Assembly (NCBI GenBank): GCA_940746715.1
Contig: CALNWN010000001.1
Location: 744,001 to 808,000, forward strand
Reading direction: 5' to 3'
From: an uncultured Paraburkholderia sp.
GTDB taxonomy: Bacteria > Pseudomonadota > Gammaproteobacteria > Burkholderiales > Burkholderiaceae
DNA length: 64,000 bases
Shown: positions 27,838-37,591 of the stretch, in pieces
Layout: every line of letters begins with the position of its first letter
How positions within the stretch are numbered: position 1 is the stretch's first letter
Position numbers and translations under genes: made by a program
Notes under the pieces: generated by a model
What the model was told of the DNA's origin: nothing
Seen by the model: only the letters and a program-made list of their open reading frames with translations
Database searches by the model: none

Positions 27838-28702
27838 TGTCGGCCCAGCCGCTCTTCACCTTGATGAAGGTTTCGAGATAGACGGGGCCGTCGAACAGCC
27901 TTTCCATGTCGAGGCGCGCCTCGGTGCTGATCTGCTTCAGCTTCGCGCCCTTCTGGCCGATGATCATCGCCTTGTGCGTGTCGCGTTCGACGAGGATCGT
28001 CGCGAAGATGCGGCGCAGGCGCCCCTCGGTTTCGAACTTGTCGATCAGCACGGTGCTCGTGTAGGGCAGTTCGTCGCCGGTCCAGCGGAACACTTTTTCG
28101 CGCAAAATTTCCGCCGCGAGAAAGCGCTCGCTGCGATCGGTGAGATCGTCTTCGCCGTAAATCGGCGCGCCTTCCGGCAGGTAGGGCTTGACGGTCGCCA
28201 TCAGACGCTTGATGTCGTCGGGGTTCTTGGCCGACAGCGGCACGATTTCGTTGAACGGGCGCAGTGCGCTCATCTGCTGCATGAACGGGAACAGCGAGTC
28301 TTTGTCCGACACGCGATCGAGCTTGTTCGCGATCAGCAGCGTGGGCACCGAAGGCGGAATCAGGTCGAGCACTTTCTGATCGTCCGCGCCGAAACGGCCC
28401 GCTTCGATCAAGAACAGGATCGCGTCCACGGCGGTGAGCGTGGACGTCACCGCCCGGTTCAGCGACCGGTTCAGCACGCTGCTGTGCTTGGTCTGGAAGC
28501 CCGGTGTGTCGACGAAAATGTACTGGGCGTCTTCCAGCGTATGGATGCCGGTGATGCGATGGCGCGTGGTCTGCGCCTTGCGCGACGTGATGCTGACTTT
28601 CTGGCCGACCAGCGCGTTCATCAGCGTGGATTTGCCAACGTTCGGGCGGCCGACGATCGCGACCATGCCGCAGCGAAAACCAGTAGGAGTGGGAGCGTTC
28701 AT
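27803..28702 (-). CDS. era: GTPase Era, 16S rRNA maturation
   Basis: 299 residues. G motifs are complete: G1 [10 protein letters not shown]2/G3 region with DTPGFQT, G4 NKLDRV, and the C-terminal KH domain ([20 protein letters not shown]) that binds the 3' end of 16S rRNA. Essential for 30S assembly. The ATG at 28702 gives the normal start; longer frames overlap rnc. The gene follows rnc by 51 bases and overlaps recO, the conserved rnc-era-recO order. Confidence 0.97.
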   Translation of the reverse strand: MNAPTPTGFRCGMVAIVGRPNVGKSTLMNALVGQKVSITSRKAQTTRHRITGIHTLEDAQYIFVDTPGFQTKHSSVLNRSLNRAVTSTLTAVDAILFLIEAGRFGADDQKVLDLIPPSVPTLLIANKLDRVSDKDSLFPFMQQMSALRPFNEIVPLSAKNPDDIKRLMATVKPYLPEGAPIYGEDDLTDRSERFLAAEILREKVFRWTGDELPYTSTVLIDKFETEGRLRRIFATILVERDTHKAMIIGQKGAKLKQISTEARLDMERLFDGPVYLETFIKVKSGWADNEAGLRAYGYE

Positions 28703-28753
28703 ATTCGGGCTACGGCAGGTTCGGATCGACACGCGGAAAGCGCGCCGGGGCAA

Positions 28754-30124
28754 TCAATGGCCCGCGTCGGCTACGCGCGTTGGTACCGCGTCGGCTGCCG
28801 GGTTCGTGTTCGTGGGCGCCGCGGCGCTGGTTGCGGGGGAGGCGCCGCCGGCCGCTGCCTCGCGGCTGCGGTGCGGTTTGTCCGTGCCGCGGGCGGTGGG
28901 GTCGGCGGGTTTCGTATCGGCGGGTTTCAGGTCGGCGGCCTTCGGGTCGGCAGCTTTAGGGTCCGCGCCCTTTGAATCTGCGGCCCGCGGTTCCGCAGCC
29001 TTCAAGTCCGCGACTCTCAACTCCACCGCCTTCGATTCAGTCGGCTTGTCTGCCGCGGATTTCTCTGCCGCCTTCTCCACCGCTTTCTCGCTCGCCTGAG
29101 CGGCAGGCCTATCCGGCCTGTCGGCTTTGTCCGATTTGTCGCCTTTTTCGGCCTTTTCGGATTTGTCCGCGCGGTCGAGCCTCTCCGGCACGCTGTACTC
29201 CACGTGGGCGGCGCGAATCACGGCAAGCGGCGCCGCGGCAGTCGCCCCAGCAAAGGCCGCGCGCTCACCGACGGGCTCCGCGCCCGGCACCGTGCGCGCG
29301 TCGCCTCGCGCCGCCGCGCGTTCGTTCTTGCGGTCGGGGCTGCGCAGATCCAGCGCGGCCTGCACGCCAGTGACGCCCGGCACGATCTCGGCCTCAGCCT
29401 TTTTCGCCGCGCGGGCGCCCTTTGACCGCTTCGACTTGGAGACGACCGCAGGCGCTGCGGCCATGACTTCGTCGAGCGCTTTTTTCGCTGCAGCCTGCTC
29501 CGCCGCCCGGCGGCTCGCGCCGGAACCGGACACTTTCACGTCCAGCTTGGGCACCGTGCATTCGACTTCGAACTGCTGATTGTGCGCAGCACCATGGGTG
29601 GCGACAACGGTGTAGGTGGGTAGCGCGATCTTGTGCCCCTGCAGATATTCCTGAAGAAGCGTCTTGGCGTCCTTGCCAAGCGTGCGCGGGTCGATGTGAT
29701 CGAGAATCGGCACGTAAAGACGCTTGATGACGGTCTGCGCGGCTTCAAAGCCGCCGTCGCGGAACACCGCACCCAGCACGGCTTCCAGCGTGTCGGCAAG
29801 GATGGACGGCCGACGGAAACCGCCGCTGCGCAGTTCACCCTCGCCGAGGCGAAGTCCTTCCGAAATATTCAGGGCCTGAGCGATTTCGTAAAGCGATTGC
29901 TGCTTGACCAGGTTGGCACGGACGCGCGACAAATCGCCCTCGTCCAGCTTGCCGAAACGTTGGAACAAAAGCGCAGCCACCGCGCAATTCAGAACGGAGT
30001 CGCCGAGAAATTCGAGCCGTTCGTTATGCGTGGAGCTATGACTGCGGTGCGTTAAAGCCTGGCGCAGCAATTCCGCATTGCGAAATTCGTAGCGCAGACG
30101 GCTTTCCAACGGAGATGAGGGCAT
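28754..30124 (-). CDS. rnc: Ribonuclease III with long repetitive C-terminal extension
   Basis: 456 residues; the usual enzyme is about 226. The catalytic domain has the signature [11 protein letters not shown] (Glu38, Asp42) and [11 protein letters not shown] (Asp111, Glu114), and the dsRNA-binding domain covers about 155-222. It processes rRNA precursors and cuts double-stranded RNA. Residues ~223-456 form a low-complexity, Lys/Ala/Asp/Pro-rich tail with a run of nine five-residue repeats at 365-409. Long tails on RNase III occur in some Burkholderia; their role is not known to me. It lies between lepB and era, the conserved order. Confidence 0.95.
   Translation of the reverse strand: MPSSPLESRLRYEFRNAELLRQALTHRSHSSTHNERLEFLGDSVLNCAVAALLFQRFGKLDEGDLSRVRANLVKQQSLYEIAQALNISEGLRLGEGELRSGGFRRPSILADTLEAVLGAVFRDGGFEAAQTVIKRLYVPILDHIDPRTLGKDAKTLLQEYLQGHKIALPTYTVVATHGAAHNQQFEVECTVPKLDVKVSGSGASRRAAEQAAAKKALDEVMAAAPAVVSKSKRSKGARAAKKAEAEIVPGVTGVQAALDLRSPDRKNERAAARGDARTVPGAEPVGERAAFAGATAAAPLAVIRAAHVEYSVPERLDRADKSEKAEKGDKSDKADRPDRPAAQASEKAVEKAAEKSAADKPTESKAVELRVADLKAAEPRAADSKGADPKAADPKAADLKPADTKPADPTARGTDKPHRSREAAAGGASPATSAAAPTNTNPAADAVPTRVADAGH
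28898..29032 (-). repeat. Nine 15-bp tandem repeats inside rnc
   Basis: The stretch encodes nine pentapeptides of the form [KR]-x-[AV]-[DE]-x, for example [25 protein letters not shown] and KPADP. The copies are diverged at DNA level but keep register, so the array probably arose by slippage and can vary in copy number among strains. Confidence 0.85.
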
Positions 30125-30144
30125 GGGCAGAGTATAACGCGGGC

Positions 30145-30172
30145 GCCGTACCGGGCGAAAACGCGGTACGGC
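30145..30172 (-). promoter_or_regulatory. Hairpin in the rnc leader, candidate RNase III autoregulatory site
   Basis: A 9-bp perfect inverted repeat (GCCGTACCG / CGGTACGGC) with a ten-base loop ends about 20 bases before the rnc ATG. In E. coli RNase III cleaves a stem-loop in its own leader to lower expression. The position fits such a role here, but the short stem makes it a hypothesis only. Confidence 0.4.
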
Positions 30173-30329
30173 CAGCGGAAAAAGCGTGGTGAAGCGACGT
30201 TACCGGAGTTTCTTAAAGTGGCGTGACAACACGCCGCCGCTTCGACGACCGCGTTCGTGACCGATCATGGAGAAGCGATCAGTCGATAAGCGGCGCGGCT
30301 CGCGGCGTGTGATGCAATTCACGCGAAGC

Positions 30330-31223
30330 TCACTGGAACGAACCAATGCGCTTGAGATTGCTGAAGTTCATCCAGATAAAAAACGCGCGGCCGACAATAT
30401 TCTTATCCGGCGCAAAACCCCAATAGCGGCTGTCCGCACTGTTATCGCGGTTGTCGCCCATCATGAAGTAATTGCCCGGCGGCACCTTGCAGATAACGCC
30501 GCGTGCGTTGTAGGTGCAGTTATCGCGATAGGGATAATCTTCCGCGCCGACGATAAACGGCGGAACTGCAGGATTGTTCAGAATCGCATTCTTGCGGCCG
30601 TCCAGGTTTTCTTCAAACTGCTTTGCATAACCAAGACGTTCCTCGTCGAGATAATCGGGCAGCGGCGTTTCGGGCACCAGCTTGCCGTTGATCGTCAACT
30701 GCTTGTCCTGATAGGCAACCGTGTCGCCCGGCAAGCCGATCACGCGCTTGATGTAGTCGACCGACTCGTCTTTTGGATAGCGGAACACCACCACATCGCC
30801 GCGCTGAAGCGGCCGGCCCTCCGTGATTTTCGTGTTCGTGATCGGCAGACGGATGCCGTAATCGAATTTATTGACGAGGATGAAGTCGCCCACCAGCAGA
30901 GTCGGCACCATCGATCCCGACGGAATCTTGAACGGCTCGACGACGAACGAGCGCACCACGAAAACGACCAGAATCACCGGGAAAAAGCTCGCCGAATATT
31001 CGAGCCACCACGGTTGGCGCAGCTTGTCGTCACGCAGACGCGCGCGCGTTTGCGCGGCGTTTTCATCGGCGAAACGCTCGCCGATGCGTTCCTGCTGACG
31101 GTCGAACTCGGCGACCGCCGCTTCCGCCGCGCGCCGCCGTTGCGGCATGAACACCAGTTTGTCTGCGACCCATGCGACGCCCGTCAAAATGACGAGCACA
31201 AAAAGAATCAGCGCAAAATTCAT
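30330..31223 (-). CDS. lepB: Signal peptidase I
   Basis: 297 residues. It cleaves signal peptides of secreted proteins on the outer face of the inner membrane. Two N-terminal membrane segments (FALILFVLVILTGVAWVA; FFPVILVVFVVRSFVV) are followed by the Ser motif PSGSMVPTLLVGD, the general-base Lys motif (DYIKRVIGLPGD) and the GDNRDNSADSRYWG box. It follows lepA by about 18 bases, the conserved lepA-lepB-rnc-era block. Essential and intact. Confidence 0.97.
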   Translation of the reverse strand: MNFALILFVLVILTGVAWVADKLVFMPQRRRAAEAAVAEFDRQQERIGERFADENAAQTRARLRDDKLRQPWWLEYSASFFPVILVVFVVRSFVVEPFKIPSGSMVPTLLVGDFILVNKFDYGIRLPITNTKITEGRPLQRGDVVVFRYPKDESVDYIKRVIGLPGDTVAYQDKQLTINGKLVPETPLPDYLDEERLGYAKQFEENLDGRKNAILNNPAVPPFIVGAEDYPYRDNCTYNARGVICKVPPGNYFMMGDNRDNSADSRYWGFAPDKNIVGRAFFIWMNFSNLKRIGSFQ

Positions 31224-31241
31224 AGGGTTCCGTTGTTCGTC

Positions 31242-33035
31242 TTATTTGTCTTCGACACGCAGGATGGCGAGGAAAGCCTCTTGCGGAATCTCGACGGACC
31301 CCACTTGCTTTATTCGCTTCTTGCCTGCCTTCTGCTTTTCCAGCAGCTTCTTTTTACGTGTAATGTCGCCGCCGTAGCATTTTGCCAGCACGTTCTTACG
31401 CAACGCTTTAATGTTCTCACGCGCGATGATGTTCGAGCCGATGGTGGCCTGAACCGCGACGTCGTACATTTGGCGCGGAATCAGCTCGCGCATTTTCGCC
31501 GCCACTTCGCGGCCGCGATACTGGCTCTGCGAGCGGTGCACGATGACCGACAGCGCGTCGACCTTGTCGCCGTTGATCAGCATGTCGACCTTCACCACAT
31601 CTGACGCGCGGTATTCCTTGAACTCGTAATCCATCGACGCATAGCCGCGCGAAATGGACTTCAGGCGGTCGAAAAAGTCGAGCACGACTTCGCCCATCGG
31701 AATTTCGTAAGTGAGCTGCACCTGGCGGCCGTGATACTGCATGTTGATCTGCGTGCCGCGCTTTTGCGTACACAACGTAATCACCGGGCCGACATAGTCC
31801 TGCGGCATGTACAGATTCACGGTGACGATCGGCTCGCGCACTTCTTCGATCTTCGACGGGTCGGGCATCTTGGCTGGATTCTCGACCATGATGACCGTGC
31901 CGTCGCGTTGCACGACCTCATACACGACAGTCGGCGCCGTGGTGATGAGGTCCATGTCGAACTCGCGTTCGAGACGTTCCTGCACGATCTCCATGTGCAG
32001 AAGACCCAGGAAGCCGCAGCGGAAACCAAAGCCGAGCGCTTGCGAAACTTCTGGCTCGTAATGCAGCGATGCGTCGTTCAGTTTCAGCTTTTCCAGCGAG
32101 TCGCGCAGCGCGTCGTACTGATTCGCCTCGACCGGATAGAGGCCGGCGAACACCTGCGGCTTCACTTCCTTGAAGCCGGGCAGCGGCTCTTCAGCGGGAC
32201 GGGTCACGAGCGTGACGGTGTCGCCCACCTTCGCAGCGGCCAACTCCTTGATGCCCGCGATGATGAGGCCGACCTGCCCCGCCGACAACGTTTCCAGGTT
32301 CTTCGACATCGGCGTGAACACGCCGATGTGCTCGACCGGATACTGCGCGCCGGTGGCCATCAGGCGGATCCTGTCTTTCGGACGCAGCGTACCGTTGACG
32401 ATACGCACCAGCATGACGACGCCGACGTAGTTGTCGAACCACGAGTCGATAATGAGCGCCTGCAGCGGCGCTTCCGGGTCGCCCTTCGGTGGCGGCACTT
32501 TGGCGATCAGCGCCTCGAGCACGTCTTCGACGCCGAGGCCGGTCTTCGCGCTGCAATGCGTGGCGTCGGTCGCGTCGATGCCGATGACGTCTTCGATCTC
32601 GGCAATGGCGTTCTCCGGATTTGCAGCCGGCAAGTCGATCTTGTTGAGCACGGGGACGACTTCAACGCCCAGTTCGATTGCCGTGTAGCAGTTGGCGACC
32701 GTTTGCGCCTCCACGCCCTGGCTCGCGTCCACCACCAGCAGCGCGCCTTCGCACGCGGACAGCGAGCGGCTGACTTCGTACGAGAAGTCGACGTGGCCCG
32801 GCGTGTCGATCATGTTGAGGTTGTAGACCTTGCCGTCGCGCGCGCGATAGGAAAGGGCCGCGGTTTGTGCCTTGATGGTGATGCCGCGCTCGCGCTCGAG
32901 ATCCATCGAGTCGAGCACCTGAGCTTCCATCTCGCGGTCGGACAAACCGCCGCAAATCTGGATGATGCGATCGGCGAGCGTCGACTTGCCATGGTCGATG
33001 TGCGCAATGATCGAGAAGTTACGAATATGATCCAT
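31242..33035 (-). CDS. lepA: Elongation factor 4 (LepA)
   Basis: 597 residues, full length. Translational GTPase that acts on stalled or assembling ribosomes. G1 [11 protein letters not shown]3 DTPGHVDF, G4 NKIDLP and the LepA-specific C-terminal domain ending [20 protein letters not shown] are present. It starts a new transcription unit: a strong terminator lies just upstream, between it and the glutaredoxin-like gene. lepB follows after 18 bases. Confidence 0.97.
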   Translation of the reverse strand: MDHIRNFSIIAHIDHGKSTLADRIIQICGGLSDREMEAQVLDSMDLERERGITIKAQTAALSYRARDGKVYNLNMIDTPGHVDFSYEVSRSLSACEGALLVVDASQGVEAQTVANCYTAIELGVEVVPVLNKIDLPAANPENAIAEIEDVIGIDATDATHCSAKTGLGVEDVLEALIAKVPPPKGDPEAPLQALIIDSWFDNYVGVVMLVRIVNGTLRPKDRIRLMATGAQYPVEHIGVFTPMSKNLETLSAGQVGLIIAGIKELAAAKVGDTVTLVTRPAEEPLPGFKEVKPQVFAGLYPVEANQYDALRDSLEKLKLNDASLHYEPEVSQALGFGFRCGFLGLLHMEIVQERLEREFDMDLITTAPTVVYEVVQRDGTVIMVENPAKMPDPSKIEEVREPIVTVNLYMPQDYVGPVITLCTQKRGTQINMQYHGRQVQLTYEIPMGEVVLDFFDRLKSISRGYASMDYEFKEYRASDVVKVDMLINGDKVDALSVIVHRSQSQYRGREVAAKMRELIPRQMYDVAVQATIGSNIIARENIKALRKNVLAKCYGGDITRKKKLLEKQKAGKKRIKQVGSVEIPQEAFLAILRVEDK

Positions 33036-33051
33036 TCAGTGCCGATCAAGC

Positions 33052-33088
33052 AAAAAAGGCGCGCTCGGACAATAGCGGAGCACGCCTT
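33052..33088 (-). terminator. Intrinsic terminator closing the rpoE-rseA-rseB-mucD unit
   Basis: On the minus strand an AAGGCGTGCTC / GAGCGCGCCTT stem (one mismatch) with an 11-base loop runs into six T residues. It sits 28 bases after the glutaredoxin-like gene and before lepA, so the stress operon ends here. Confidence 0.88.
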
Positions 33089-33115
33089 GTAACCTTGTAA
33101 GTAGGTGAAAATTAT

Positions 33116-33562
33116 CTATTTTAGCCGAAAAGGCCGACGCCCGGCGCATCTTGCGATGCCGGGCGCGATGAGCCAGCCGGCGAAACACGGGCGGCTCATG
33201 CTCCAAGCCGCTTCGGCAAGTCTGTGATTGCCTGACGCAGAGCCCGATCGGACTAAGGGTGCTGCCGCGACGCGCGCGGCCTGAGCGTCTTCGGTGGCTT
33301 CAGTAGCCCGAGTGGCTCTCACCGCCAGCGCGCCGCGCACGCGCGCTTCGTCGAGATGGTAGTGACAGAGTTCCACGCCGTCGCACACCAGCACCGGCAC
33401 GAGTTCGTTGTAGCGGGCCTCGAGCAACGGATCGCTGTCGACGTCGATCACGACCACCTGCGCGCCGAACTCGGCCAGCAAGGGCTCGAGCGCCGCGCGC
33501 ATGTCGTCGCAGAGGTGACACCACGCGCGCCCGTAGAGCGTGAGCGGCGCCGTCTTCGTCAT
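33116..33562 (-). CDS. Glutaredoxin-like (DUF836) thiol protein
   Basis: 148 residues. The N-terminal thioredoxin-fold domain (~85 residues) begins LTLYGRAWCHLCDDM, with a CxxC redox pair (Cys15, Cys18), and has the cis-Pro segment ELVPVLVCDGVELCHYH. The remaining ~60 residues are Ala/Arg-rich without a known domain and may be read-through into non-conserved sequence. The start overlaps the mucD stop by four bases (ATGA), so it is translated with the periplasmic protease gene. Substrate unknown. Confidence 0.85.
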   Translation of the reverse strand: MTKTAPLTLYGRAWCHLCDDMRAALEPLLAEFGAQVVVIDVDSDPLLEARYNELVPVLVCDGVELCHYHLDEARVRGALAVRATRATEATEDAQAARVAAAPLVRSGSASGNHRLAEAAWSMSRPCFAGWLIAPGIARCAGRRPFRLK

Positions 33563-35079
33563 TTCTGGACGCCGCGCGGACGAATCGGCACGAACTGGGT
33601 GTTCTCGCCGCGGCGGACCAGCAGCGCAACCATCTTCTGCGAGTCCAGATGCGCGGTGAGTTCGTCGAACTGCTTCGCACTGGTGATGTCCGTATCGCCC
33701 ACGCGCAGGATGATGTCGCCCTTCTGCAAGCCGACCCGCGCGGCCGGACCGTCCACCGCGTCGATCTGCACGCCGTTGCGCAGTTTCAGCGTGCGCAGCT
33801 GATCGGCCGGAATATCGCTGACGGCAAGGCCAAGCGCGTTCGTGGCGCGCTGCTTCGGCGCCTGCGGCTTCTTCTGATCGGCCTTCGAGGTCTTGTCCGG
33901 CTGCATCTCGGCGATCGTGACCGGCAGATCCCGCGTTTGGCCCTTGCGCCAGACGGTGATGGTCGCCTTCGTGCCCGGCTTCGTGTCGCCGACCATGCGC
34001 GGCAGGTCCGTCGCCGTATCGACCGAATGGCCGTTGAACTTGAGGATGATGTCGCCCGGCTGCACGCCGGCCTTGTCCGCCGGGCCGCCCGGCTCGACGC
34101 TGCTGACGAGCGCGCCTTGCGCCTTCGGCAAACCGAGCGAATCCGCGACATCTTTCGTCACTTCGCCGATTGCCACCGCGATGCGGCCGCGCACCACCTT
34201 GCCCGACGCTTTCAACTGGTCGGCCACGCGCATTGCCTCGTCGATCGGGATGGCGAACGAAATGCCCATGAAACCGCCGGTGCGGCTGTAGATCTGCGAG
34301 TTGATGCCGATCACCTCGCCCTGCATATTGATGAGCGGGCCGCCCGAGTTGCCCGGATTGACGGCCACGTCGGTCTGGATAAACGGCAGATAGTCGCCGG
34401 TATCGCGCCCCTTCGCGCTGACGATGCCGGCCGTGACGGTATTCTCGAGGCCGAACGGCGAGCCGATCGCGACGACCCACTCGCCCACGCGAACCTTGTT
34501 CGAATCGCCGATGGTGATGGTCGGCAGATTCGCGGCGCTGATCTTGACGACCGCGACGTCCGTCCGGTCGTCCACGCCGATGAGCTTCGCCTTGAATTCG
34601 CGCTTGTCGGTCAGCGTGACGTAAATGGTGTCCGCGTCGTCGATGACGTGCGCATTGGTCATCACGTAGCCGTCCGCCGACAGGATGAAGCCCGAACCGA
34701 CCCCGCTGTTCTGCTCGGGATCGTTGCTGTCCGGCCCGTCCTGACTGCCGCCGCTGCCGCCGCTACCACCGTTGTCGCCGCCGCGCGGCGCGCCGGGCGA
34801 TTGCGGCGACTGCGGCATCGGAATGCCGAAGAAGCGGCGGAAGAACTCGGACATGTCGCCGTCGTCCATGCCGGGCGGCAATGCGCCCCGCGGGCCGCCG
34901 CTGCTCGTCACGCGCGTGGTCGTGCGAATGTTGACGACAGCCGGACCGACCTTGTCGACGAGGTCAGTGAAGTCGGGCAGATTGGCTGCGGACGCCGCCG
35001 ACGCCGTGTGCGGTGCGAACGGCAAACATGCCGCCACCACCGCGGCCGCGAGGAATTTGCGCACCGAGAAAGTCGTCAT
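33559..35079 (-). CDS. mucD: Periplasmic serine protease Do (DegP/MucD type)
   Basis: 506 residues with a signal peptide (KFLAAAVVAACLPFAPHTASA). The trypsin-like domain has the triad His in MTNAHVIDDAD, Asp in DDRTDVAVVK and Ser in GNSGGPLINM; two PDZ domains follow (VSSVEPGGPADKAGVQPGD; AVDGPAARVGLQKGD). A Gly/Ser/Pro-rich loop precedes the protease domain. It degrades misfolded envelope proteins and lies in the sigma-E operon after rseB, as in Pseudomonas algU-mucA-mucB-mucD. Confidence 0.96.
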   Translation of the reverse strand: MTTFSVRKFLAAAVVAACLPFAPHTASAASAANLPDFTDLVDKVGPAVVNIRTTTRVTSSGGPRGALPPGMDDGDMSEFFRRFFGIPMPQSPQSPGAPRGGDNGGSGGSGGSQDGPDSNDPEQNSGVGSGFILSADGYVMTNAHVIDDADTIYVTLTDKREFKAKLIGVDDRTDVAVVKISAANLPTITIGDSNKVRVGEWVVAIGSPFGLENTVTAGIVSAKGRDTGDYLPFIQTDVAVNPGNSGGPLINMQGEVIGINSQIYSRTGGFMGISFAIPIDEAMRVADQLKASGKVVRGRIAVAIGEVTKDVADSLGLPKAQGALVSSVEPGGPADKAGVQPGDIILKFNGHSVDTATDLPRMVGDTKPGTKATITVWRKGQTRDLPVTIAEMQPDKTSKADQKKPQAPKQRATNALGLAVSDIPADQLRTLKLRNGVQIDAVDGPAARVGLQKGDIILRVGDTDITSAKQFDELTAHLDSQKMVALLVRRGENTQFVPIRPRGVQK

Positions 35080-35114
35080 ATGGTAGGAAGCCGAGGGATT
35101 CAGGAGTCGAAGAA

Positions 35115-36158
35115 TTACTTCGGAGCCTTGTATTCTATGGCAGACGCAAATTGCTGCAACGTGGCCTGAGGGACTTCACCGAGCAGGGTAATCCAGAAGT
35201 CGCCGCGGCGCTTCACCAGCACGTGCGTCGCGCCGCTGCTGCCCGCGCCTTCCTTGCGCGTGTTGTTCTCAACCGGCTCGATGAACACCGAGACCGCGGC
35301 GAGACCGTCCGAAAACACCGCCTGATCGACCGGAATGGTCGGTTGGCCGGCTTCGCGCGCCGCCATGGGACGGCGCAATTCGCGAATCTTGCGAAACCCC
35401 GGCACGGCGGGGCCGAATTGCCATCCTTGCGCAGCCATATCGACCGGCTCGATGGGCGGATGCACCACCGTCCAGCCGGCGGTGTTGCGAATGCCGTTGA
35501 CGATACCGGCCTTCTCGACCGGCACGCCGATGCGAATCTGCGAAAACGACAATTGTTCGAGCACCTGGCCGTTCGGATCGAGCGTTTGCGCGCGCAGCAG
35601 CAGGCCCGTTTTCTTGTCGGCCCACAGCTTGTATGCGAAACGGTAGGCGTCTTTGGGGTCGAGTTCGATCACCTGGCTTTCGACGCCCGCCACGCGATCG
35701 TCGCCGAGCAGTTTCGGCTCGTACACGGACAGCACCTGTTCGCCGCTCACAGCCAGCAAAGCGGGGAACGAGTCCTTGTTCTGGCGCTTTTCGACCACGC
35801 ACAAATGACGCTCAGGCACGAACGTGTAGAGCTCGTCGTTATGACGCAGCATCTTGCGCGGCTTGCCGTCGAGGCTCTCCAACTGCTCGAACTCGCCCTC
35901 GGCACGTGTCGCGTAATGGGCGATGCGCGACGTCTGAACGAAATTGCCGCGCTGATAGACGAACGCGCCCTCGTAGTTCTGTTGCTGCGCGGCCTGATGA
36001 ATGCGATCGAGGAGATCGGCGACCGTGCGGCGGGCGACGAGCGGGTCGTCGGTTTGTGCAAATACCCGCGGTGTAGCGGACAACAATACGGCTGCGCAGA
36101 ACAGGAATGCCGGCAGCCGCCCCCAGATAGTCGTTTTATTGAACCGCGGAGTCTGCAT
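35115..36158 (-). CDS. rseB: Sigma-E regulatory protein RseB/MucB
   Basis: 347 residues with a signal peptide (LPAFLFCAAVLLSATPRVFA). The MucB/RseB fold is recognised from YEGAFVYQRGNFVQTSRIAHY, MLRHNDELYTFVP and the C-terminal VLVKRRGDFWITLLGEVP. It binds RseA in the periplasm and blocks its proteolysis until envelope stress. The ATG at 36158 is preferred over a TTG one codon earlier. It starts three bases after the rseA stop and is followed by mucD after 35 bases. Confidence 0.95.
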   Translation of the reverse strand: MQTPRFNKTTIWGRLPAFLFCAAVLLSATPRVFAQTDDPLVARRTVADLLDRIHQAAQQQNYEGAFVYQRGNFVQTSRIAHYATRAEGEFEQLESLDGKPRKMLRHNDELYTFVPERHLCVVEKRQNKDSFPALLAVSGEQVLSVYEPKLLGDDRVAGVESQVIELDPKDAYRFAYKLWADKKTGLLLRAQTLDPNGQVLEQLSFSQIRIGVPVEKAGIVNGIRNTAGWTVVHPPIEPVDMAAQGWQFGPAVPGFRKIRELRRPMAAREAGQPTIPVDQAVFSDGLAAVSVFIEPVENNTRKEGAGSSGATHVLVKRRGDFWITLLGEVPQATLQQFASAIEYKAPK

Positions 36159-36161
36159 CAA

Positions 36162-36794
36162 CTATTGGCCTTGCGTGGAAACGGCGGCAGCGCGGATCAG
36201 CGGCATGGAGCCCGGCATGACCGGTTGCTGCGCGAATTGCTGATGTGCTTCCAGATACTGATCGAGGCTCGCGTCGCGGATGATATTGGCGTCTTGCGCG
36301 ACCGGTATGACGTTGGCCGCGGGCACGGACGCCATGGCGACCTTCTGCAGCGCGTCGCCATGCGAGGACACCGAGGCCACCTGCGTCGCGCCGGGGCCGC
36401 CCGGCACGCCTTGCAGCTGCGGCACGACAATCCACGTGAGCGTGGCGGCCGCGGCCGCCACCGCAAAGGCCGGCACCATGCGGCGACGCAAAGCCAGCAG
36501 GCGCCGCGCGACCGGCTGCGCAGCCGGCGCGAGCAGATGCGGCTCGCTCTCGAGGCGCGCAGCGAAGCCGCTCAGAAAAGCGCTGCTTGCCGCGGAACTG
36601 ACTGCGAGATCGTCGGAACGCAACGCGTCGCCGATAAGGTGATAGCTGGACCATGCGGCGCGATCTTCGCCGTCCAGCTCGGACAGAAACCTGTCAAGAT
36701 TCAGATGCTCTTCGCCGAACAGCTCACCATCGACAAAAGCGGACAGACGCTCGCCGCGCGAACTGGCTTGCGATTGCATCGAGACCGACCCCAT
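36162..36794 (-). CDS. rseA: Anti-sigma-E factor RseA
   Basis: About 210 residues. The N-terminal cytoplasmic domain (RGERLSAFVDGELFGEEHL ... AAWSSYHLIGDALRSD) matches the RseA sigma-binding domain, followed by one membrane helix (MVPAFAVAAAAATLTWIVVP) and a periplasmic tail. It holds sigma-E inactive at the membrane. The ATG at 36794 has GGGGAG four bases upstream; in-frame ATGs at 36806 and 36833 are less likely. Directly between rpoE and rseB. Confidence 0.93.
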   Translation of the reverse strand: MGSVSMQSQASSRGERLSAFVDGELFGEEHLNLDRFLSELDGEDRAAWSSYHLIGDALRSDDLAVSSAASSAFLSGFAARLESEPHLLAPAAQPVARRLLALRRRMVPAFAVAAAAATLTWIVVPQLQGVPGGPGATQVASVSSHGDALQKVAMASVPAANVIPVAQDANIIRDASLDQYLEAHQQFAQQPVMPGSMPLIRAAAVSTQGQ

Positions 36795-36875
36795 GATGCT
36801 CCCCATCTTACAAAAACCCCGTAGTGACACCACTAATCCAGATATCGCACCCGCGCCCCGTTCGGCCGGCTGGGC

Positions 36876-37475
36876 TTACCAGCGCTTGCCTTCAGGTGTG
36901 TCAAGCAACGGACGCAATTTTGCCGCAATGGCTTCGCGAGCGCGGAAAATTCGCGATCTGACGGTGCCGATCGGGCAGCCCATCATCTCAGCGATTTCCT
37001 CGTAGCTCAAACCTTCAATTTCACGAAGAGTAATGGCGGTACGCAGCTCTTCCGGTAAAACCGCCATCGCAGCATTGATCGTCTCGGCGATCTGCTTGCT
37101 CATCAACATCGACTCAGGCGTGTTGATATCCCTTAGTTGGTCGGCGTCGGAGAAAGTTTCAGCTTCTTCAGCATCTGCTTCCGTGGATGTCGGCGCGCGC
37201 CGGCCCTGGGTCGCAAGGTAGTTCTTCGCCGTATTGACCGCAATCCGGTACAACCACGTATAAAACGCGGACTCGCCGCGAAATTGCGGCAACGCGCGGT
37301 AAGCCTTGATGAAAGCGTCTTGCGCGACGTCTTCCACTTCGGCGGGGTCGCGCACGAGGCGCGAGATCAGCGGGAGAATCTTGCGGTGGTATTTGGAGAC
37401 CAGAAGCTCGAACGCGGCCTTGTCGCCCTTCTGGACGCGTTCGACCAGCACCTGATCAATTTCTTTTTCGCTCAC
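36876..37475 (-). CDS. rpoE: Extracytoplasmic-stress sigma factor RpoE (AlgU)
   Basis: 199 residues with a GTG start. Sigma region 2 (DVAQDAFIKAYRALPQFRGE, FYTWLYRIAVNTAKNYL) and region 4 (LPEELRTAITLREIEGLSY ... GCPIGTVRSRIFRAREAI) are complete. It directs envelope-stress transcription and is held by RseA, encoded next. The four-gene order rpoE-rseA-rseB-mucD is classic. I found no clear sigma-E-type promoter upstream, although autoregulation is expected. Confidence 0.96.
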   Translation of the reverse strand: MSEKEIDQVLVERVQKGDKAAFELLVSKYHRKILPLISRLVRDPAEVEDVAQDAFIKAYRALPQFRGESAFYTWLYRIAVNTAKNYLATQGRRAPTSTEADAEEAETFSDADQLRDINTPESMLMSKQIAETINAAMAVLPEELRTAITLREIEGLSYEEIAEMMGCPIGTVRSRIFRAREAIAAKLRPLLDTPEGKRW

Positions 37476-37591
37476 CTGATAAATCCGTTAACTTGAGGGC
37501 GCATGACGGGGGCACCATTGTAGCGTCCGCCTCGACGGGGGTACGTTACGGGGGACACGCCGCCCGGTAACAGCGGTTACAGTCGTAACAG

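Noticed and set aside
28898..29032. CRISPR-like array
   Set aside because: The 15-bp periodicity is coding (five-residue repeats in RNase III), copies are contiguous without spacers and no cas genes are near.
30267..31604. Long plus-strand frame opposite lepB and lepA
   Set aside because: No recognisable domain; lepB and lepA explain both the codon pattern and the conservation.
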